From Candidatus Susulua stagnicola (lineage in GTDB: Bacteria; Omnitrophota; Gorgyraeia; Duberdicusellales; 4484-171): a stretch of DNA of 7,973 nucleotides. Below, in pieces: positions 3,985-7,973 of the stretch. The stretch lies in assembly GCA_030765735.1 (NCBI GenBank), contig JAVCBZ010000099.1, forward strand, positions 1 to 7,973, given 5' to 3'. The stretch's first letter is position 1, and each line of letters starts with the position of its first letter. A program made the translations under genes and the position numbers. The notes beneath the pieces were generated by a model that was not told the origin of the DNA, ran no database searches, and saw only the letters and a program-made list of their open reading frames with translations.

Positions 3985-6945
3985 TTATTTAAGTTTAAAT
4001 TGTTTTTTCTTAAAAAGATTAATACAAGCATCTACTACTTGTTTATCATAAAGAATGCCTCTACCTTTTTTAATTTCAGCAAGAGCTTTATCTATACCTA
4101 AAGCTACTCGATAAGGACGATAAGAAGCCATAGCTTCAACAACATCTGCTACAGTAAGAACTTTTGTTTCAAGTAATATATCCTTACCGGTAATCCCCCT
4201 CGGATACCCTGAACCATCTAATTTCTCATGATGTTGGAATACAATCATCGCAATCGGCCAAGGAAATTCTACTGGCTTTAAAATATCATAACCAATCTGA
4301 GGATGAGTCTTTATTATGCTAAACTCTAATTCACTTAATTTACTGGGTTTACTAAGTATTTCTGCTGGCACATAGACTTTTCCAACATCATGAATGATTG
4401 AAGCCATTCGTATGCCTTCAACTGTATCTTTACCTAAATTCATTTCTTTAGCAATTGCACAAGCTAGGCGTGCTACTCTTCTTTGATGACCAGCTGTATA
4501 AGGATCTCTTCTCTCAGCTGTTGCTGCTAAAGCAATAACTGTCTCTTCTAAAATTCTATGAGATTTATTAATACTTTGTCTATTCTCCAACTCTATTTTT
4601 TTCTTAATAGTTATATCAGATATAACTTCAACAACACCAGAGACATTCCCCTCTAAATCTTTAATTGAATGAGCTCTTGCAAACCAAACCCTACCATCCG
4701 GTAAAATTATCTCTGCTTCATTATAATCACCAGTTTTAAATACTTTTACTACTGGGCAATTCTTACAAAATTCTTTACGTTTGTGCCAAACATCATAGCA
4801 TCGTTTCCCCACTAATTCTACAGGGTTTAACCCCCTGGAATCTCCAGCAGCTTTATTAGCCCAAAGAATCCTCATATCTTTACCATAGTAAACAACCATT
4901 TCAGACAAACTATCTAAAATCCCAGTCTTCTCTTCTTCAGCTCTTCTTAAGGCTCCTTCTATCCTCCACCGCTCAGTTATATCTCTGACGATAGCACAAA
5001 CATATTCTTGTCCATCATATTCCATGTATTTACCATAAATTTCTACAGGAAATTGCTTACCTTCTTTATTGACAAAATGAGTCTCTATTTTACCAACCCT
5101 ATGTTTTTTCATTGCTTTCCAGCGCTGAGACCAATTCCCAGAAGTATAATTATTATCAATATCAAATATCTTCATCGTTAAAAGCTCTTGACGCAAATAG
5201 CCTAATGACTTACAAGCAGCACTATTAACATAAAAAATCTGTCCATAAGAATTAATCCAAAGGGCAGCATCAGCCATATTATCAAAAACAAATTTAGTAA
5301 TTAATAATTCTTCTTCGATTTTTTTACGCTGGGTAATATCAACCCAATTCGCCACGTACCTTTTATCCTTTTTACCTCCCTTTAACTCTCTGGAAGTTAT
5401 CTCAACATAAAACTTTTTTCCATTCTTTTTTTGAAAAATTTCTTTTAAAAAATTGGCACCATTTTTAAGAGCATTTTTAAGATCATCAGAAGTTTTGGGT
5501 ATTGTATCTTTTGTCCACCAAGGATAAGGAGGCTTTGCTCCAATAGCCTCTTCAGAGGAAAAACCGGTTGCCTTCTCTAACGCAGGATTTATGTATTTAA
5601 CGGAAGCATCTGCCTCAATAACTATCATCGGATAAGGACTACTGTCTAATATGCTTTTATTAAATTTTTGACTCTCCCGCAAAGCTTTTACAGCCTCTTG
5701 AAGCAAATGTTCTGCTCTTTTACGAATAGTAATGTCCTTCCATATGCTTTGGACAAAAGTCATTCCACCTATGGTCACAGGACGAGAATTTACTAAAATA
5801 TTATGCACATCTCCATCTTTAGACTTCTGTTTTGTTTCAAAAATATCTCCGCCGTTATCAACAATCTTCTTAAGATGTTTTTTAATGTCTTCTGGGGATT
5901 CAGCAATTTCGAAGTCAGATATTCTAAACTTTGCGAATTCTTTCCGAGTATAACCTAAATTTTTATAAGCCCTCTCGTTGTACTCGACTAACGCTCCAGT
6001 TTCTGGGTCAAGAAGCAAAGTAGCGTCTGGTCCCTGGTTGAATAAGACACGATATCGTTGCTCACTCTCTTTAAAATTTTGTTTTGCCTCCTTTATAGCA
6101 GTAATGTCTCTCCATATGGCGTGCCCACAATCCTTTCCTCCAAGGTTAATCACCTTAAAGTTCACAATAACATCTCTTAATTTTCCATTTTTCGCCTTAT
6201 ATTTAGTTTCAAAGCTATCGTTGTTTGAGATTTTAAGTTTTTCAACGCGCTCTTTAAAATTTTTAAAAGATTCCTTAGTATCAATATCACATATATTTAA
6301 TTTTCCAAATTCCTTACGGGTATACCCAAGACTTATACAGGCAGCCTCGTTAAAATCTACCACCACCCCGGATTTAAGGTCAAGCAAGATAATCGCTACT
6401 GTTGCTTGAAGAAAAATGAAATGATATTTTTCCTCGGATTCTTTAAGCTTTCGCTCTATTTCTCTGCGTTCGGTAATATCTAACCCTGAACTCAAACTAC
6501 CAATTATTTTGCCTTCCTCATCCTTAAGCGTAGTATTGTGCCAAGATATTAAATGTTCCTCGCCTTTTTTAGTTAAAACCAAATTCTCATAACGATTCAC
6601 AAACTTTTGGCCGCTGAGAAGACTTCTCAGAAAAATATCTTTAATTTCGTCTCTGTTTCCTTTCGGAATAAAATTACTAAACCAATTCTTACCGATAATC
6701 TCTTTCTGAGAATAGCCTAAGATCTCGGCTCCCTTTTTATTTATTAAGGCTACCTTCCCATTCTTATCAATAATTACTATTACTACCCGGGCAATATCAA
6801 GATAGTTTTGCGTTCTTTCTTTCTCCCCTCGCAGCCTTTTTTCAGTCCACTCATACTGCCGCTTCATTATTCCAAATTCAGCAACCTGCTGACGTAAGCT
6901 CTCTAACTCTTTAAACATTTCTTTATTTGATTTTTCTTTTTTCAT
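3985..6945 (-). CDS. Six-PAS-domain HD-GYP cyclic-di-GMP phosphodiesterase
   Basis: This 986-residue protein has no signal peptide or membrane segment, so it is cytoplasmic. After a charged helical N-terminus (1-45) come six PAS domains at about 45-158, 170-283, 295-408, 425-540, 547-658 and 668-780. Each ends in a D-I-T motif (for example SGLDITERR, WRDITAI, VRDITERW, ISDITIKK). The C-terminal 800-980 is an HD-GYP domain with all metal-site landmarks: H820, HDVGK (852-856), HP (881-882), HHE (905-907), GSGYPRG (911-917) and D934. HD-GYP proteins hydrolyse cyclic-di-GMP, so a signal-controlled lowering of that messenger is likely; ligands are unknown. There is no receiver, GGDEF or kinase domain. 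The sixth PAS has CY...H...C..CP (716-731). Weak purine-rich AAGAAAG precedes the ATG. Upstream lies a strong promoter and a terminator-like hairpin, suggesting control of the leader. Confidence 0.93.
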   Translation of the reverse strand: MKKEKSNKEMFKELESLRQQVAEFGIMKRQYEWTEKRLRGEKERTQNYLDIARVVIVIIDKNGKVALINKKGAEILGYSQKEIIGKNWFSNFIPKGNRDEIKDIFLRSLLSGQKFVNRYENLVLTKKGEEHLISWHNTTLKDEEGKIIGSLSSGLDITERREIERKLKESEEKYHFIFLQATVAIILLDLKSGVVVDFNEAACISLGYTRKEFGKLNICDIDTKESFKNFKERVEKLKISNNDSFETKYKAKNGKLRDVIVNFKVINLGGKDCGHAIWRDITAIKEAKQNFKESEQRYRVLFNQGPDATLLLDPETGALVEYNERAYKNLGYTRKEFAKFRISDFEIAESPEDIKKHLKKIVDNGGDIFETKQKSKDGDVHNILVNSRPVTIGGMTFVQSIWKDITIRKRAEHLLQEAVKALRESQKFNKSILDSSPYPMIVIEADASVKYINPALEKATGFSSEEAIGAKPPYPWWTKDTIPKTSDDLKNALKNGANFLKEIFQKKNGKKFYVEITSRELKGGKKDKRYVANWVDITQRKKIEEELLITKFVFDNMADAALWINSYGQIFYVNSAACKSLGYLRQELLTMKIFDIDNNYTSGNWSQRWKAMKKHRVGKIETHFVNKEGKQFPVEIYGKYMEYDGQEYVCAIVRDITERWRIEGALRRAEEEKTGILDSLSEMVVYYGKDMRILWANKAAGDSRGLNPVELVGKRCYDVWHKRKEFCKNCPVVKVFKTGDYNEAEIILPDGRVWFARAHSIKDLEGNVSGVVEVISDITIKKKIELENRQSINKSHRILEETVIALAATAERRDPYTAGHQRRVARLACAIAKEMNLGKDTVEGIRMASIIHDVGKVYVPAEILSKPSKLSELEFSIIKTHPQIGYDILKPVEFPWPIAMIVFQHHEKLDGSGYPRGITGKDILLETKVLTVADVVEAMASYRPYRVALGIDKALAEIKKGRGILYDKQVVDACINLFKKKQFKLK
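5707..6444 (-). repeat. Tandem duplication of PAS domains 2 and 3
   Basis: Residues 168-291 and 292-415 align without gaps at a constant offset of 124. KES, then LGYTRKEF (206-213 and 330-337), FETK (245-248 and 369-372) and IW-[RK]-DIT (277-282 and 401-406) all fall in register. This indicates an internal duplication of one PAS unit. PAS5 shares the LGY..E pattern but is not in register. Confidence 0.8.
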
Positions 6946-6952
6946 ATCTTTC

Positions 6953-7027
6953 TTAAAAATAAAAAGACAGCTTTTTCAGAAAACTGTCTTTAGAACCAAT
7001 CTGTTTTTCTCTTTTAGATAATTTCAT
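6953..7027 (-). CDS. Possible 24-codon leader ORF overlapping the hairpin
   Basis: An ATG at 7025-7027 opens a frame of 24 codons ending in TAA at 6953-6955, 7 nt before the ATG of the PAS/HD-GYP gene. The peptide would be basic (MKLSKREKQIGSKDS start, aromatic SFYF end). It lies wholly inside the predicted leader RNA and runs through both arms of the terminator-like hairpin, so translating it would disturb that hairpin. The ribosome site is weak (a TAAGTG about 4 nt upstream), and an open frame of this length is not rare by chance in such DNA. Confidence 0.2.
   Translation of the reverse strand: MKLSKREKQIGSKDSFLKKLSFYF
6955..6991 (-). terminator. Intrinsic terminator or attenuator just before the HD-GYP gene
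   Basis: On the minus strand AAAGACAG (6984-6991) pairs with CTGTCTTT (6963-6970). The stem continues with TTTT/AAAA past a one-base bulge to a tetraloop-sized loop, and is followed by TTATTTTT. It could end read-through from the rRNA methyltransferase gene, or, because a strong promoter lies between that gene and the hairpin, act as an attenuator. The hairpin ends only about 18 nt from the start codon. Confidence 0.65.
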
Positions 7028-7059
7028 ATAACACTTATTAGCTAATTAACTGGCATTTA

Positions 7060-7088
7060 AATATAACATATTATATATTCTTTGTCAA
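7060..7088 (-). promoter_or_regulatory. Strong sigma70-type promoter upstream of the HD-GYP gene
   Basis: Minus strand: perfect -35 TTGACA (7083-7088), 17-nt spacer, -10 TATATT (7060-7065; 5 of 6) with an extended TGT just before it (7066-7068). It starts 15 nt beyond the stop codon of the methyltransferase gene. Expected RNA start is near 7053, giving a leader of about 107 nt ahead of the ATG at 6945. It is the best promoter match in the window. Confidence 0.75.
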
Positions 7089-7102
7089 AATTACCCTCTG
7101 CT

Positions 7103-7840
7103 TTATGTACTCATTCCTTGGTTATAACTTTTCGATTGCTTTGTTATTTGATAGCAAAAAAGAGAACAGGAAATAGCCACATTAAAAGAAAGTGGAGCAC
7201 CTTGCATCGGAATATGGACTTTAAGATCAAGATGTTTTTCAACTCCATAACGCATCCCTTTGCCTTCAGACCCTAACACAAAACATAACGGAAAAGGCAA
7301 ACTAACACCACTGATGTCTTTTCCCCCTGATGGTGCTGTACCAACAACCCACCAACCTTTCTTCTTTGCTGTAATCAAAGCATTAGTAAGATTAGAAACC
7401 ATAGCCACTGGAGTATAATTTTCTCCTCCTGAGGCAACATGCACAACAGATTCAGTTACTTCACAAGCTTTATGTTTAGGAATAACTACTGCAAACTTAC
7501 CAAAACAAGCAGTAGTACGAATTATAGCTCCCAGATTTTGAGGATCAAACACTCTATCAAGAAAAATTAAAGACAATCCTTTATCCTTGGCACTATTTAA
7601 TAAATCTTCTAAGTCGATATACTTAAATTCATCCACCAAAGCCACGATACCTTGTAAAGGGTCTGCTTGCTTTACCCTAAATAATTCTTTTTTGGAAACG
7701 TGCTTAACCGTAATCTTTTTGGTTTTAATTAATTCTTCTATTTGAGGAGCAGAAAAATTTTCTGCTAAAAATATCTTCTTAATACTCTGAGGATTAGTAT
7801 TTAAACGTTCAAAAACTGAATTTTTTCCATAAAGAAACAT
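7103..7840 (-). CDS. rlmB: SpoU/TrmH-family 23S rRNA 2'-O-methyltransferase, probably RlmB
   Basis: The 245-residue length and two-part layout fit RlmB-type enzymes, which methylate the ribose of G2251 in the peptidyl-transferase region of 23S rRNA using S-adenosylmethionine. Residues 1-72 are the substrate-binding domain (LYGKNSVFERL start, QGIVALV at 63-69). The SPOUT catalytic domain has its three knot motifs: LDRVFDPQNLGAIIRTTACFG (split 94-104 and 105-114; key D95, N102, R108), LGSEGKGM (189-196) and IPMQGAPLSFNVAISCS (210-226). The usual H before QGI is L here, and the Gly common after the NVA segment is Ser. The start matches the family (MxLYGxN) but no Shine-Dalgarno precedes it, only a T-run; coupling to the upstream gene 17 nt away may help. 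The exact target nucleotide is inferred. Confidence 0.88.
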   Translation of the reverse strand: MFLYGKNSVFERLNTNPQSIKKIFLAENFSAPQIEELIKTKKITVKHVSKKELFRVKQADPLQGIVALVDEFKYIDLEDLLNSAKDKGLSLIFLDRVFDPQNLGAIIRTTACFGKFAVVIPKHKACEVTESVVHVASGGENYTPVAMVSNLTNALITAKKKGWWVVGTAPSGGKDISGVSLPFPLCFVLGSEGKGMRYGVEKHLDLKVHIPMQGAPLSFNVAISCSLFCYQITKQSKSYNQGMST

Positions 7841-7857
7841 AAAAAAAATAGATATAC

Positions 7858-7973
7858 TTAATTATGCATCTCATAACTAAGCCCATCTCTTAACTCCTCA
7901 TTTTCTCTAGCTAATCTTTCGAGCTCTTTTTCATTATCTGAATATCCAACTTTCTCCTTAAATAAATCAGCTC
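7858..7973 (-). CDS. C-terminal tail of an unidentified coiled-coil protein, cut by window edge
   Basis: The minus-strand frame entering at the right edge stays open for 38 codons and ends in TAA at 7858-7860. The tail is highly charged with heptad-like leucines (NEKELERLARENEELRDGL), which suggests a short coiled coil or dimerising helix, and ends in SYEMHN. It lies 17 nt before the RlmB start, so the two genes are probably in one operon. Too little is visible to name it. The other two frames are closed early, which supports this reading. Confidence 0.6.
   Translation of the reverse strand, partial: ADLFKEKVGYSDNEKELERLARENEELRDGLSYEMHN

Noticed and set aside
5732..6409. Plus-strand open frames of 73 and 143 codons opposite the PAS region
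   Set aside because: They lie entirely antisense to the well-supported 986-residue gene, have no domain character, and follow from its codon pattern.
7037..7049. Palindrome ATTAGCTAAT as an operator
   Set aside because: A 10-bp AT-rich palindrome is expected by chance here and no regulator gene is nearby.
6992..7053. Cyclic-di-GMP riboswitch in the leader of the HD-GYP gene
   Set aside because: The leader is too short and lacks the conserved two-helix GEMM sequence pattern; only the terminator-like hairpin is visible.
7082..7276. Plus-strand 64-codon frame
   Set aside because: Antisense to the end of the methyltransferase gene and its downstream promoter; no protein-like pattern.

Overview
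The window is AT-rich and gene-dense, and every supportable gene reads on the minus strand, so biological order runs from high to low coordinates. Lipoproteins, a YdbH/YnbE/YdbL-type envelope module, a DUF502 membrane protein and a large PAS/HD-GYP protein point to a Gram-negative (diderm), probably uncultivated bacterium. The overall style resembles Candidatus Omnitrophota, but that placement is an impression and no marker gene here proves it. There is no CRISPR array, insertion sequence, rRNA or tRNA.

Layout from the right edge: (1) the C-terminal tail of an unidentified coiled-coil protein (7858-7973, cut by the edge), followed after 17 nt by a SpoU/TrmH-family rRNA 2'-O-methyltransferase, probably RlmB (7103-7840). 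(2) A strong sigma70-type promoter (7060-7088), a leader of about 100 nt with a possible 24-codon ORF and an intrinsic-terminator-like hairpin, then a 986-residue soluble protein with six PAS domains and an intact HD-GYP phosphodiesterase domain (3985-6945). (3) A probable envelope operon read from a promoter at 3913-3941: a BamE-like lipoprotein, two very small membrane proteins (39 and 44 codons, both with strong Shine-Dalgarno sites), a stop-riddled Cys-rich pseudogene candidate, a short YdbH/AsmA-like protein, a lipoprotein that appears to fuse YnbE-like and YdbL-like (DUF1318) parts, and a 72-residue two-helix membrane protein. A clear intrinsic terminator closes it at 1080-1118. (4) A new promoter (1050-1078) followed by a DUF502 membrane protein (421-1002) and, 11 nt later, the N-terminus of a large protein resembling proteins annotated as cellobiose phosphorylase (1-409, cut by the left edge).

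The 2825-3513 stretch, which looks empty if only longer ORFs are considered, holds the two small genes and the pseudogene candidate. The most interesting items are the compact YdbH plus fused YnbE-YdbL module with its small membrane-protein companions, and the promoter/hairpin/short-ORF leader ahead of the cyclic-di-GMP phosphodiesterase.
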